A stretch of DNA of 64,000 bases from NCBI RefSeq assembly GCF_013456555.2, contig NZ_CP059154.1:2108001-2172000 (forward strand), read 5' to 3'. Positions 18,253 through 27,881 of this stretch are shown piece by piece. The translations under genes and the position numbers were made by a program. This stretch comes from Natrinema zhouii. GTDB taxonomy: Archaea; Halobacteriota; Halobacteria; Halobacteriales; Natrialbaceae. The notes beneath the pieces are model-generated. The model saw only the letters and a program-made list of their open reading frames with translations, did no database searches and was not told the DNA's origin. Every line of letters starts with the position of its first letter. The stretch's first letter is position 1.

Positions 18253-20436
18253 ATGGATATGAACACCATCGCACAGACGAGGGAGACGTACTGGGGGATC
18301 ACCAGCGTCGAATACGCGGTGTTCTACCTCCTCGCAGCTATTGCTGTCATCGTTCTAGCATACGGCGTCTACCAGCGATTCGCTCGCTACGCCGAGGGGG
18401 ATGACGATTCGTTCGCTCGAGTCGACGACCTGCAGAACCGTATCCTGAACGCGTCGAAGATCGTGCTCTCGAACGAGAAGCAGTTCAACAGGGACCTCTA
18501 CGGCGGACTGATGCACTCGTTTATCATGTGGGGATTCCTGACGCTGCTGATCGCGACCCTGATTATCATGGCCGACGAGTACGCTGCCCAGAAGATCTTC
18601 CAGATGACGTTCTGGGAGGGCGACTTCTACCTCGCCTACTCGTTCATCGTCGATGCGATGGGGCTGCTGTTCGTCGTCGGACTCGGGATGGCGATCTACC
18701 GTCGCTACTGGGTTCGCAACCACCGCCTCTGGGATCGCCACACCTCTGCCGAGGACGACGTCTTCATCTGGACGCTGTTCGCGCTCGGAATTGGCGGCTT
18801 CCTCCTTGAGGGACTTCGAATCTACAGCGCCGGCATGCCCGACCACGAGATCGTCAGCTTCGTCGGCTACGGACTGGCGCTCGGCTTCAACGGGATCGGC
18901 CTCGCGACGCTGGGTACCGAGCAGGCCGGGCTCAACGGAGCCGGCCTCAACGTCGAGAACCTCCACTGGCTCGCGTGGTGGTCCCACTCGCTGCTCGCCT
19001 TCTTCTTCATCGCGTGGATCCCCTACGCCAAGCCGTTCCACATGCTCTCCTCCTTTGCAAACGTCGTCACCCGCGACGAGAAAGCGGGTCAGCGGCTTCC
19101 GAACGTCCCCTCGGATCTGGACGCGACCAACGCGGAGTCCATCGACGACTTCACCTGGAAAGAAATCCTCGATCAGGACGCCTGTACCAAGTGCGGCCGG
19201 TGTTCCTCCGTCTGTCCCGCCAAAGCGTCCGATCGCCCGCTCGACCCGCGCAACGTCATCCTCGACCTGAAGTCCTATCGCGAGGATCTCGACGCCGGCG
19301 GTGAGGAACAACCGATTATCGCGGACGGTGGCACTTCAGTGATCAACGCGGAGACGATGGAGTCCTGCATGGCCTGTATGGCCTGCATGGACGCCTGCCC
19401 CGTCGAGATCGAGCACCTCAAGAGCTTCACCCGGCTCAACCGCCAGATGACTGACCAGGGCGACGTCGCCCCCAGCATGCAGGACGTCTTCCAGAACGTG
19501 ATGCAAAACGGCAACACGTTCGGCGACTCGCCGCGCAACCGGGCTGACTGGAGCGAGGACCTCGAGTTCGACGTCACAGACGCCCGCGAGGAGAAAGTCG
19601 ACTACCTCTGGTACGTCGGGGACTTCCCGAGCTACGACGAGCGCAACAAGCAGGTCGCGCGCTCGCTAGCGACCATCCTCAAAGAAGCGGACGTCAGCTT
19701 CGGGATCCTCTTCGACGATGAGAAGTTCGACGGCAACGACATCCGCCGCGTCGGCGAAGAGTTGCTCTACGTCGAACTGGCCGGCCACCACGTCGAGACC
19801 TGGGAGGACTGCGAGTTCGACAAAATCGTCTGTACGGACCCCCACTCCTACAACACGTTCAAAAACGAGTACCCCGAGGTCAACTTCGACGAGTTCGCGG
19901 ACGATCCGATGATGCCATTCGACTACGACGAGCAGTGGAACGAAGACGGCGAGATCGACGTCTACCACTGGACGCAGGCGGTCGAAGAGCTCGTTGCTGA
20001 CGGGAAACTCGACCTGACCGGCACTGAACTCGACTACACGGTCACCTACCACGACCCCTGCCATCTGGGCCGGTACAACGACGAGTACGAGGCTCCGCGC
20101 GAACTCATCAAAGCCACGGGTTGTACGCTCGACGAGATGCCCCGCAACCGCAGCAACTCCTTCTGCTGTGGCGGCGGTGGTGGCGGCCTCTGGATGGACT
20201 TCGAGGAAGAACCGAAGCCCAGCGAAGAACGGATTCGGGAAGCGCTCGAGGACACGGACGCCGGCAGCGGCGTCGAGAAGTTCGTCGTCGCCTGTCCGAT
20301 GTGCATGACGATGTACGAGGACGGCCGCAAGACCGGCGGCTACGAGGACGAGATCGAGGTCGTCGACGTCGCCGAACTCATCGTTGAGGCGATCGGGAAA
20401 GCCGACGAAGCACAGGTAGAAGTCGCCGCGGACTGA
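18253..20436 (+). CDS. Membrane heterodisulfide reductase-like Fe-S oxidoreductase (HdrDE-type fusion)
   Basis: A 727-residue membrane electron-transfer protein. The N-terminal 270 residues carry five or six TM segments of the nitrate reductase gamma/cytochrome b type (His at about 88 and 238-245). Two 4Fe-4S motifs follow: C311xxC314xxC317xxxC321 and C372xxC375xxC378xxxC382. The C-terminal half holds two CCG domains. The second is intact (PCHLG, FCCGGGGGG at about 638-646, ACPMC). The first has lost its cysteines (see findings). Such fusions probably pass electrons between a soluble donor (ETF or acyl-CoA dehydrogenase-like) and menaquinone. The start is ATG 18253 (or 18259), with a TATA-like TTAAGTTA near 18230. 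Confidence 0.88.
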   Translation: MDMNTIAQTRETYWGITSVEYAVFYLLAAIAVIVLAYGVYQRFARYAEGDDDSFARVDDLQNRILNASKIVLSNEKQFNRDLYGGLMHSFIMWGFLTLLIATLIIMADEYAAQKIFQMTFWEGDFYLAYSFIVDAMGLLFVVGLGMAIYRRYWVRNHRLWDRHTSAEDDVFIWTLFALGIGGFLLEGLRIYSAGMPDHEIVSFVGYGLALGFNGIGLATLGTEQAGLNGAGLNVENLHWLAWWSHSLLAFFFIAWIPYAKPFHMLSSFANVVTRDEKAGQRLPNVPSDLDATNAESIDDFTWKEILDQDACTKCGRCSSVCPAKASDRPLDPRNVILDLKSYREDLDAGGEEQPIIADGGTSVINAETMESCMACMACMDACPVEIEHLKSFTRLNRQMTDQGDVAPSMQDVFQNVMQNGNTFGDSPRNRADWSEDLEFDVTDAREEKVDYLWYVGDFPSYDERNKQVARSLATILKEADVSFGILFDDEKFDGNDIRRVGEELLYVELAGHHVETWEDCEFDKIVCTDPHSYNTFKNEYPEVNFDEFADDPMMPFDYDEQWNEDGEIDVYHWTQAVEELVADGKLDLTGTELDYTVTYHDPCHLGRYNDEYEAPRELIKATGCTLDEMPRNRSNSFCCGGGGGGLWMDFEEEPKPSEERIREALEDTDAGSGVEKFVVACPMCMTMYEDGRKTGGYEDEIEVVDVAELIVEAIGKADEAQVEVAAD

Positions 20437-20447
20437 TCGACTCGCAG

Positions 20448-20717
20448 TCAGTTCGATCCCGGTGATGCGCGCGTTTCGGTCGCGTTCTCCTGCGGACTGA
20501 CGTGCTTGTTACGGAGCCGTGCACTCACTGTCCGGTTACGACTCCAAATCGTCACGAACAGCTCGATCGCCTCGTCTTTCGACTCGGAGGCATCCCGAAT
20601 TATCTGTTCGAATACCATCGATTTGGGGACGGTCCGTCCGGTTTCGCGGCGGATCTCCGCCTGAAGCTCCTCGAGCCGGCCGTTCGTGGTTTCCGTGAGC
20701 TCGACCGATGGAGCCAT
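20448..20717 (-). CDS. Small haloarchaeal hypothetical protein, RHH/coiled-coil-like
   Basis: 89 residues. The N-terminal half ('MAPSVELTETTNGRLEELQAEI' without its final residues, then 'TGRTVPKSMVFEQIIRDAS') has a beta-helix-helix pattern like a ribbon-helix-helix protein. The C-terminal half is basic and probably disordered. A small DNA-binding repressor is plausible but unproven. It converges on the Fe-S oxidoreductase gene with an 11-nt gap. Confidence 0.55.
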   Translation of the reverse strand: MAPSVELTETTNGRLEELQAEIRRETGRTVPKSMVFEQIIRDASESKDEAIELFVTIWSRNRTVSARLRNKHVSPQENATETRASPGSN

Positions 20718-20817
20718 ATGTCCTTATTTTGACTTCTCTCGGGAGAATATTTTTGCTGGGTTCCTTTCCGAACCGTCAGTAGCCGGCAGAAGACACCGGA
20801 CGGAACGGAACACCGCT

Positions 20818-21549
20818 TCAGTCGGAACGACTGACCGAAGCCGATGCGTCGGCAGTGGTATCGATACGCTTGACCTCGCGAACGAACTCGAGGAAGTTGT
20901 CGAACACTATTTTTGCCTCGCAGGCCCGTTGATAGTTTTCTTCGGTGATTTCGCCGAGGATCGACTCGAGGCGTTCGTCGGAGAGTTCCTTTCGATGAAC
21001 GAGTTCGCGGGCGGTCTTCGTATCGTACTCGGGGTGGAATTGGACGCCGAAAACGCGATCCTTGCGGAAGCCGTGGTTGGAGTAGTCGTTCTCGGCGAGG
21101 GGCTCGGCACCGGGCGGTAGCTCCGCGACCTCGTCGGAGTGGCTGGTGAAGGCGGTGAACGTCTCGTCGATGCCGTCGAACAGTCGCGACTCCGCATCCG
21201 CGACCTGCTCGATCTCGCTGTAGCCGACCTCGTAGACGCCCATGTCCGCGACGGTGCCGTCGAGGACGTCGGCGAGCAGTTGGTGGCCCCAACAGACCCC
21301 GAAGAAGGGGATTCCGCGATCGATCGCTTCGCCGACCCACTCCTTGACCGGCTGCATCCACTCGTCATCCCAGTACACCGACGCTCGAGAGCCGGTGACC
21401 ACAGCACCGTCGTAGTCGAAGTCGTCGGGGACCGTGCCATCGGTGGCGTCGAACTCCGCTAGCGAGGCGTCGAGTTCGCGTCGGAAGTTCCGCGTCGTGT
21501 TCTCGTCCTGATGAGCCGCGTTCAGAACGGCGATTCGGAGCTGACTCAT
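20818..21549 (-). CDS. Class I glutamine amidotransferase-like protein
   Basis: 243 residues with the GATase1 triad: Cys in 'GIPFFGVCWGHQLLADVL', His and Glu in 'FGVQFHPEYDTKT'. The N-terminus 'RIAVLNAAHQDENTTRNF' is the usual first strand. Relatives are annotated as GMP-synthase-like or gamma-glutamyl hydrolase-type stand-alone amidotransferases. A synthase partner is not present beside it, so the acceptor is unknown. The start ATG at 21549 is the only good N-terminus. Confidence 0.85.
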   Translation of the reverse strand: MSQLRIAVLNAAHQDENTTRNFRRELDASLAEFDATDGTVPDDFDYDGAVVTGSRASVYWDDEWMQPVKEWVGEAIDRGIPFFGVCWGHQLLADVLDGTVADMGVYEVGYSEIEQVADAESRLFDGIDETFTAFTSHSDEVAELPPGAEPLAENDYSNHGFRKDRVFGVQFHPEYDTKTARELVHRKELSDERLESILGEITEENYQRACEAKIVFDNFLEFVREVKRIDTTADASASVSRSD

Positions 21550-21686
21550 TGGGCACTAGTGGCAACTCGACGGGAATAGGCCTTCCGCCCAGTGCCGACG
21601 TTGCCGCGACCGCTGACGGCTCGCTTGTCCCGGGCTCGAGTCCGAATCGAGGGAACGGAAACCGGTCGCGGTCGACGGACGAAATT

Positions 21687-22940
21687 TCACTGCAGATAGT
21701 AGCTCCCGGACGCGTCGCGGCGGAATCGCTCGCCGGAATCGAACCAGCCGTCCGTGAACCGACCGCGATCGCCGCTCTCGTCGTACTCTCGGCTCTCGAT
21801 TTCGGCGGGTTCGTACCAGTTCTCGTCGTTGGTCCCGGCAGCGTCGACGTAGCCGTCGGCGACCATCGGCCCGGAGAGCTGAAGGGTCCCGTCAGCCGCG
21901 CCCTCGAAAACCGCGCCGTCGTCGTCGACCAACCGGGCACGGCAGTCCGGTACCGGTCGACCGACACCGGATTCGTCGTCGGCACTGGACGAATCGTCCG
22001 CGAACCGCTGGCTCAGCGCGGTCGGGCACTCGAGGCGGCCGTAGACCCGCGCGACCGGCACGCCGCAATCTCGGTAGGCCGCGACCACGTCGTCACCGAC
22101 TGGGGCTCCGCAGATCGCTCGCTCGAGCGACCCGACGGCGTCCTCGAAGCCGGATTCGGCCGCGAGATCTCGGAGGACGGTCTCCCGACCCGGCAACAGC
22201 GTTGCTCCTTCCTGTTCGATCGCGGTCAGCGCATCGCCGGGGTCGAATGCCCGATCGAGCAGGAGCGTGCCGCCGGCGTACAGCACCGACAGCGCGACGC
22301 GAACGAGGCCGGCCGGGGTCGACAGCGGCGCGGTGAGGGGGACGACGTCGTTCGCGGCGAGTCCCCAGGCCGCGACGCCGGTGGTGCAGTTGTGCTCGAT
22401 GGCGTCGGGCGAGTAGCCGGCGACCGGACGCCCCGTCTCGCCGTGGAGGGCGAGCAGCGGGTTTTCCATCGACGGTCGCTCCTCGGTATCGACATCGTCG
22501 CGGTCCGTTTCGGATAGTTCCTCGAGCGTCACCGACCGATCGAACGGGATCGACCTGACAAGATCCCGTTGAGCGGCCTCCGAGACGACCAGTTCGGGCT
22601 CGAGGACATCGAACGGGCGCTCGACGGAGGCCGGTGTCAAGAGGTGAGAAATCGGCGCGAAGGTCGCACCGAGCCGCCGACAGGCGAAAAACAGCGCGAG
22701 CGCGGCGACCCGGTTTCGCGTGAGGAGACAGACGGTGTCCCCGGGGCCGACGTCCAGGGTCGAGAGCCGCTCGGTCGTCCGCTCTGCGATCGTCGATAGC
22801 TCGCCGTAGGAGACCCGTTCCTCGTGAATCGTCTCCGCGGGGGCGTACAGCCGCTGCTCCGAGATATCGACGACCGCCGTCCGATCCGGAAAGCGCTCGG
22901 CTCGGCGAGCCAGCGAGAGAGTCACGGCGGGAACTTCCAC
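21687..22940 (-). CDS. Truncated adenylate-forming (acyl-CoA synthetase-like) protein
   Basis: About 417 residues of the large N-terminal domain of class I adenylate-forming enzymes: 'VTLSLARRAERFPDRTAVVD', 'GPGDTVCLLTRNRVAALALF', 'DVVPLTAPLSTPAGLVRVAL' and 'ARVYGRLECPTALSQRF'. The frame stops at 'SGSYYLQ', before the hinge and the C-terminal domain carrying the catalytic Lys. The A3 P-loop ([S/T]-rich TSGTTGxPKG) is replaced by 'LHGETGRPVAG'. It is therefore unlikely to be a normal ligase. GTG at 22940 (VEVPAVTLS) is preferred; an ATG at 22979 is in frame. Confidence 0.75.
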   Translation of the reverse strand: MEVPAVTLSLARRAERFPDRTAVVDISEQRLYAPAETIHEERVSYGELSTIAERTTERLSTLDVGPGDTVCLLTRNRVAALALFFACRRLGATFAPISHLLTPASVERPFDVLEPELVVSEAAQRDLVRSIPFDRSVTLEELSETDRDDVDTEERPSMENPLLALHGETGRPVAGYSPDAIEHNCTTGVAAWGLAANDVVPLTAPLSTPAGLVRVALSVLYAGGTLLLDRAFDPGDALTAIEQEGATLLPGRETVLRDLAAESGFEDAVGSLERAICGAPVGDDVVAAYRDCGVPVARVYGRLECPTALSQRFADDSSSADDESGVGRPVPDCRARLVDDDGAVFEGAADGTLQLSGPMVADGYVDAAGTNDENWYEPAEIESREYDESGDRGRFTDGWFDSGERFRRDASGSYYLQ

Positions 22941-23047
22941 GCTCGAGTACGTAGTAGATGGGGGGTCAAGCGCAAGCACGGAAGGCGATGGGCGGCGAGG
23001 ATCGAGGACACCCCCCGTGAGACGGTCGAGCTACCGCAGTCACCGTC

Positions 23048-23173
23048 TCGGCGCGCTGTGCAGCGATGAGCGACCAGCGAATCGCTGCTCGAAGCGCGAG
23101 GGATGAGTGAGCGACCGACGGGAGCAAACGAATCGGTTGGGGAGGACGTGGCGATCCCTAGTTGCCACGATAC
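23048..23173. repeat. Dispersed haloarchaeal intergenic repeat, copy B (diverged)
   Basis: It shares GGCGCGCTGT at its start, GCGAGGGATGAGTGAGCGA in the middle (compare copy A GCGAGGGATGAGCGAACGA) and GAATCGGTTGGGGAGG plus TTGCCACGATA at its end. The central hairpin is replaced by AGCGATGAGCGACCAGCGAATCGCT, which still folds (AGCGAT/ATCGCT). It lies between two genes read leftward and holds no gene. Confidence 0.6.
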
Positions 23174-23235
23174 GTCGGTAGTGATGTGAGAGGTGAAATC
23201 AATACTCGGACTGATCTACAAATCCGACTGCTGTA

Positions 23236-24021
23236 TTACATCGAATCGTCCGTCTGTGCCTCGAGAAAGCCCAACAACAGGTCGTTGACCGTCCGCGAGC
23301 GCTCGACGAAAGCCAGATGGCCGGCCCCCTCGAGTTCCAGAAACTCTCCGCGCGGAAGTCCACGAGCGAGCCCCTCCCCAGCAGCGGGCGAAACCAGTTC
23401 GTCCGCACCGCCGTGAATCACCCGCGTCGGCTGGGTCACCTCGACCAGCCACTCCGTCGCGTCGAAGCCCTCGAGCGCCGCGACCTGGGCGTCCCACCCC
23501 TCGCGGTCGGCGTCGCCGTCCGCCCGCCAGTCCGCGATCCCGTCCAGCACGTCGGGCTGGTCCTCGAGAAAGTCATTGGAGAGTCCCGCCGCGATCGATC
23601 GGCGAAGTGCGTCCCGATCGTCCGGCGGGGCAAAGAGCGGCTCGAGGTCGTACTCGTCCCCTCGAGCGGCGGTTCCAAAGAGCGTCAGCGTCGCCACGCG
23701 ACTCGAGGTCCGGGCCGCCGCGAGCGCGATCACACCGCCGAGTCCGCAGCCGACGAGGTGCGCGTTGCGGATCTCGCACTCCGCGAGGACCGCCTCGAGA
23801 TCGGCGACGAGCGTCTCGAGGGAGTACGGTCCGGGCGGTGCGTCCGAGCGGCCCGTCCCCCGGAGGTCCCAGACGATGGCCTCGTGAGGGCCGGCGACGG
23901 CGGCGTGTTGCCAGCCCCAGAGCCAGCCGCCGAGGCCGGCTTCGGGGACGAAGACGACGGGTTCGCCCTCACCGGCGCGGTCGTAGTACAGCGAGACCGA
24001 TCTGTTCGATGCGGTCGGCAT
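23236..24021 (-). CDS. Alpha/beta-hydrolase fold protein lacking the nucleophile Ser
   Basis: 261 residues with the classical fold: oxyanion strand 'GEPVVFVPEAGLGGWLWGW', 'DLRGTGRSDAPPG', the nucleophile elbow, acid 'VIHGGADELVSPAAG' and base 'LEGAGHLAFVERS'. The elbow reads HLVGCGLGG, so the GxSxG serine is Gly. Asp and His are kept. It may be a binding protein or use Cys in the elbow; hydrolysis by the usual mechanism is not expected. The start ATG at 24021 is well placed. Confidence 0.82.
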   Translation of the reverse strand: MPTASNRSVSLYYDRAGEGEPVVFVPEAGLGGWLWGWQHAAVAGPHEAIVWDLRGTGRSDAPPGPYSLETLVADLEAVLAECEIRNAHLVGCGLGGVIALAAARTSSRVATLTLFGTAARGDEYDLEPLFAPPDDRDALRRSIAAGLSNDFLEDQPDVLDGIADWRADGDADREGWDAQVAALEGFDATEWLVEVTQPTRVIHGGADELVSPAAGEGLARGLPRGEFLELEGAGHLAFVERSRTVNDLLLGFLEAQTDDSM

Positions 24022-24080
24022 GGGTCGATCGTCGTGACGCGGACCGAAAGAAGGGGTGGATTTCGACTCGAGTCAGAATG

Positions 24081-26858
24081 TCAGGCGTTCAAGACCTGCC
24101 GCAACACGTCGGGCGCGTCCTCGAGCGCCTCATCGAGATCCGCGACGTTGGGGCCGCCGCCCTGCGCGAAGTCCGGCGGGCCGCCGCCGCCGCCGCCGAC
24201 TCTCGAGGCGAGTTCGCCGACGACCTCGCCCGCGTTGACGCCGACGCCGTCCGGGACGGCGACGACGAACTGGGCGCCGCTCTCGCCGCTGCCCAGCACG
24301 GCGATCGTCCCCTCCTCGACGAGGGCGTTTGCGGTCGCTCGTAGTTCGCCCATATCTGCGTCGAGGCGCTGGACGACGGCCGTCGTATCGCCGACCTCGA
24401 CCTCCTCGCCGCCGCCTCCGCCGCCGGCGCGGGCCGCGGCGAGCTGTTCCTTCAGGTCCTCGATTTCCTTGCCTCGGCCCTTCCACTCCTCGAAGAACCG
24501 TTCGGCCGTCTCGGGGACGTTCTCGGGCGAGACGTCGAGAATCTCGGCGGCCTCGTAGAGCGCGTCCTCTTTGACCTGCGTCGCCTTGATGGCGGCCTCG
24601 CCGGCCGCGAACGTGATCCGTTCGACGCCGTCCTGCACGCGTTCCGTGTTGAGCACTTTGATCGTGCCGATCTCGCCGGTTCGGGCGACGTGGGTGCCAC
24701 CGCAGGCCTGGACGTCGTCCTCGACGTGGATCAGGCGGATCTGCTCGCCCGGCGGGATCCCGCCCTGATAGAGGTCGAACCCGTGTTCGGCCTCCGCGTC
24801 GTGGCGGTCGGGCCACTCCTGGGAGACCGCGGTGTTGTCCATCACGATCTCGTTGGCGCGGTTCTCGATCCGCTTGACGTCCTCGCGGGAGATCCGATCG
24901 TAGTGGCGAACGTCGATCCGCGAGCTCTCGACGCCCTTCTGGGCCCCGGCCTGTCGGATGTGCTCGCCAAGCACCTGCCGCGCGGCGTGAATGACGATGT
25001 GGGTCGCCGTGTGGTGGCGCATGAGCTGTCGACGGCGGCTCCCGTCGATCTGGCCGTTGACCAGTTCGCCCTTGCCGGGGTCCTCGTCGGTCCGGTGGAG
25101 GATGACGCCGTCTGTGATCTGGACGTCCTCGACCTCGACGGTGGTGTCGTCGGTCGAGAGCGTCCCCGTGTCCGCGGGCTGGCCACCGCCCTCGGGGTAG
25201 AACATCGTCTGGTCGAGCACGACATCGTAGCCGTCCTCGCGCTCGAAGACGTCCAGCACGACCGCCTCGAACTGGGTTCGTTGCTGGTCGTCGTAGTAGA
25301 GCTTCTCCGTCTCGGGGAGGTCCTCGAAGCGCTCGTCTTCGTCCTCGGTGGTCTCCGCGACCCCCTCCGGCGTGTCGTGGCGCTTCGCGACGAGGCTGTA
25401 GAAGTCGTCGGGGATGTCGACGGTCGCACCCGTCTCCTCGGCGATCTCCGCGACCATATCCGGCTGAATGCCGTGAGAGTCGTAGAGCTCGATCAGTTCC
25501 TCGGTCGGGATCGGCTCGCCCTTCTTCGCGTACTCCTCGGCGAGCGTCTCAACCCGGCGACCGCCCCGCTCGAGCGTCTCGCGGTACTTCTCGACCTCGG
25601 TGCGGACGATGTCGCGGATCGTATCGCGGTTCTCGTACTCGAGGCGTTCGGCCTGCATGTCGACGAGTTCGTCCAGCGGCGCGTCGACGCCGACCGTGTC
25701 ACAGAGCCGTTTGGTCCGGCGGAGCACCATCCGCGTGAGATAGCCCGTGCCGACGTTCGAGGGGACGATGCCGTCGCCCAGCATATAGGCCAGCGTGCGG
25801 CAGTGGTCCGCGATCGCGTAGATGTCCTCGAGGGGTTCCATGAGTTCCTCGAGTTCCGCGGCGTCGACGCCGAGTTCGGCGGCGATCTCGCCGCGAGCGG
25901 TCTCCATATCCTCGGCCTCGTCGATGTCCATGTGGCCCGCGAGCTTCGCGGTGCGGTGGATCAGTTCCTCCTGTTCCTCGGTGTGGTCGAGCCCCGCGTT
26001 CTCTTTGAGGAACGCGATCATGTCGGGGTAGACCGCCTCGTAGACCGTCGGGGTGCCCTGAGAGACCCACGTCCAGCGCTCGAGCCCGTAGCCCGTGTCG
26101 ACGATGTAGGTGTCCATTGGGCTGTAGCGGTTCCCGTCTTTCATCTCGTACTCGCCGTCGGGATCCTGCTCCATCGACATGAAGACCAGTGTGGCGAGTT
26201 CGACGCCGCGGTAGATGACCTCGATGGCGGGGCCGGCGTTGCCGCCGCCGACCCACGGATCCTCGATGTAGATGACTTCCTCTAAGTCGACGCCCATCGA
26301 CTCGAAGAAGCCGTCGCAGAGTTCGACGGTGTGGTCCTTCCAGTAGACCTCGCCGTAGTAGGCGTACTCGTCTTCCTCGACGTCCTCGCGCGTGTTGAAC
26401 GCGTGATGGGCCATCATTTCGAAGGCCATCGTGTGTCGGCCCGTCTTGCCGACGTTGTCGATGTCCTGCATCCGGATGCAGGGCTGGGAGACACACAGCG
26501 GGTTCGCCGGCGGCGGCGTCTGGCCGCTCGTCACCAGCGGCTGGAAGTCGTAGATCGACGCCTGGGTCAACAGGACGTCGTCGCGCCAGCGGTTCGCCGC
26601 GACCGGGTAGGGATCGATTCGCTCGTGGTCGTTGGCCTCGAAGTAAGAGAGAAAGGCCTCGCGCATCTCCGCCAGATCGTACGACCCGTCGAACCCCGAG
26701 TTGTCGATGAAGCCGTACTCCTCACAGGGCGGCTCGCCGCAGGTTACCCTGTCGTGGTCGCGCGTCCAGAAGTGAGCGCCACACTCCGGACACTCCTTGC
26801 GCTCGAATCCTTCCTCCTCGAAGTACTCGAGGCGGTATTCGTCCGCGAGTTCGCTCAT
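24081..26858 (-). CDS. alaS: Alanyl-tRNA synthetase, archaeal type
   Basis: Charges tRNA-Ala and edits Ser/Gly misacylation. The 925 residues show an archaeal N-terminal zinc-type insert (CPECGAHF ... [20 protein letters not shown]), class II motif 2/3 regions around '[19 protein letters not shown]' and '[20 protein letters not shown]', the editing-site metal ligands '[12 protein letters not shown]' and '[13 protein letters not shown]', and the C-Ala oligomer/RNA domain ending with Gly-rich turns ([22 protein letters not shown]). ATG at 26858 ([20 protein letters not shown]) is the real start. The frame continues far 5' without protein-like sequence. Confidence 0.96.
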   Translation of the reverse strand: MSELADEYRLEYFEEEGFERKECPECGAHFWTRDHDRVTCGEPPCEEYGFIDNSGFDGSYDLAEMREAFLSYFEANDHERIDPYPVAANRWRDDVLLTQASIYDFQPLVTSGQTPPPANPLCVSQPCIRMQDIDNVGKTGRHTMAFEMMAHHAFNTREDVEEDEYAYYGEVYWKDHTVELCDGFFESMGVDLEEVIYIEDPWVGGGNAGPAIEVIYRGVELATLVFMSMEQDPDGEYEMKDGNRYSPMDTYIVDTGYGLERWTWVSQGTPTVYEAVYPDMIAFLKENAGLDHTEEQEELIHRTAKLAGHMDIDEAEDMETARGEIAAELGVDAAELEELMEPLEDIYAIADHCRTLAYMLGDGIVPSNVGTGYLTRMVLRRTKRLCDTVGVDAPLDELVDMQAERLEYENRDTIRDIVRTEVEKYRETLERGGRRVETLAEEYAKKGEPIPTEELIELYDSHGIQPDMVAEIAEETGATVDIPDDFYSLVAKRHDTPEGVAETTEDEDERFEDLPETEKLYYDDQQRTQFEAVVLDVFEREDGYDVVLDQTMFYPEGGGQPADTGTLSTDDTTVEVEDVQITDGVILHRTDEDPGKGELVNGQIDGSRRRQLMRHHTATHIVIHAARQVLGEHIRQAGAQKGVESSRIDVRHYDRISREDVKRIENRANEIVMDNTAVSQEWPDRHDAEAEHGFDLYQGGIPPGEQIRLIHVEDDVQACGGTHVARTGEIGTIKVLNTERVQDGVERITFAAGEAAIKATQVKEDALYEAAEILDVSPENVPETAERFFEEWKGRGKEIEDLKEQLAAARAGGGGGGEEVEVGDTTAVVQRLDADMGELRATANALVEEGTIAVLGSGESGAQFVVAVPDGVGVNAGEVVGELASRVGGGGGGPPDFAQGGGPNVADLDEALEDAPDVLRQVLNA

Positions 26859-27224
26859 TACGCGTCTATTGGCCCTGCAGCGCGTAAAACAGTTCCGCAA
26901 CCGCCGTCGCGAACCGATCGCCCACGGCGAACGGGTCCGGTTTGTGAGATGAGCTGGGGGCTCTAGCGATACCCAGACACAGTCACGACGGGCTGGGCTC
27001 TCGAGGAGTTCAGTGAGCGACGATCGATGCGTGATTACCGAGGGACTTGATAGGAAATTAATAAGTATCTCTCGAGAAGAGAGACTACTAATGGAGGGAA
27101 GAGAACGGAACCGAACGAATGCACAGATGACGCGATCCGATCGGAGAAGTCTGTCGACCTCGAATCTCCTTGCCGATGGGGATAGGAAGAGGAAGGGAAC
27201 CGAGACCGAGGTCAGCGACTGACA
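26859..27224. other. Divergent intergenic region without a recognised gene
   Basis: 366 nt between alaS and the Tat-like secreted protein gene. It contains an AT-rich GGAAATTAATAAGTATCTCTC near 27052-27071 that is a plausible promoter area, with a CTCTCGAGAAGAGAG palindrome beside it. I find no tRNA cloverleaf, no repeat copy and no convincing small ORF. Confidence 0.4.
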
Positions 27225-27881
27225 ATGTCGACACGACGATCGTTGCTCCGGAAAGCCGGCCTGACGGGTATCGGAACGGTTGCCGGCATCACCCTCCTTC
27301 CGTCGCCGCCCGACGCAACGGATCCGACCGGGACGGTCGAGGCAGCCGAACCGCCCGCAGCGGTCTCCGAGTGGATCGACGAACCGATCACCGACGAAGA
27401 CGACACGCCGATCGGCCGCTACCACTACGAGCCGACGAGCAACGGGTTCCGCGCGACCGCCCCGTTCAACGTCGTCTTGCTCCCCGACGCTGACGGCGCT
27501 CGAGGCCTCGAGCGCGTCATGTCCGTCCTCGACGACGAAGGATGGATCCGCAACCCCGAGGAGTACACACGGTTCGCCTGGGATCGGGAAGCCGAGGCAT
27601 ACGTTCGCCAGCAGACGACGGCCGCCCAGGCCTACTACGGCGCCAACGGCCGGCGTCACGTCCGGTGTTGGTCGTTCGAGAACGTCGTCTCGATGCAGGC
27701 CCACGAGGATACCCCCGCTCGCCCGAAACACGGGGTTACCTCCTACCAGCGCGGGCGAGACACCATCGAGGCGATCTTCGCCGGGGAGGGCTGGCAGGTC
27801 TCCCCCAGTGCGATCGATCTGGCAAACGAGACGGGGCCCGACCACGACGGGTTCGCGACGGTCATCGCGGAGGAGCCATGA
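27225..27881 (+). CDS. Secreted protein with Tat-like signal, LssY_C-like
   Basis: 218 residues. The N-terminus '[20 protein letters not shown]' has a twin-arginine pattern and hydrophobic core, so export by Tat is likely. The mature part includes '[20 protein letters not shown]', '[14 protein letters not shown]', '[20 protein letters not shown]' and '[13 protein letters not shown]', which loosely resembles LssY_C-type domains ('NV.L', 'GW', 'RRHVR.W', 'H..D'). That assignment is tentative. Its TGA overlaps the next gene's ATG (ATGA), so the two are translationally coupled. Confidence 0.7.
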   Translation: MSTRRSLLRKAGLTGIGTVAGITLLPSPPDATDPTGTVEAAEPPAAVSEWIDEPITDEDDTPIGRYHYEPTSNGFRATAPFNVVLLPDADGARGLERVMSVLDDEGWIRNPEEYTRFAWDREAEAYVRQQTTAAQAYYGANGRRHVRCWSFENVVSMQAHEDTPARPKHGVTSYQRGRDTIEAIFAGEGWQVSPSAIDLANETGPDHDGFATVIAEEP

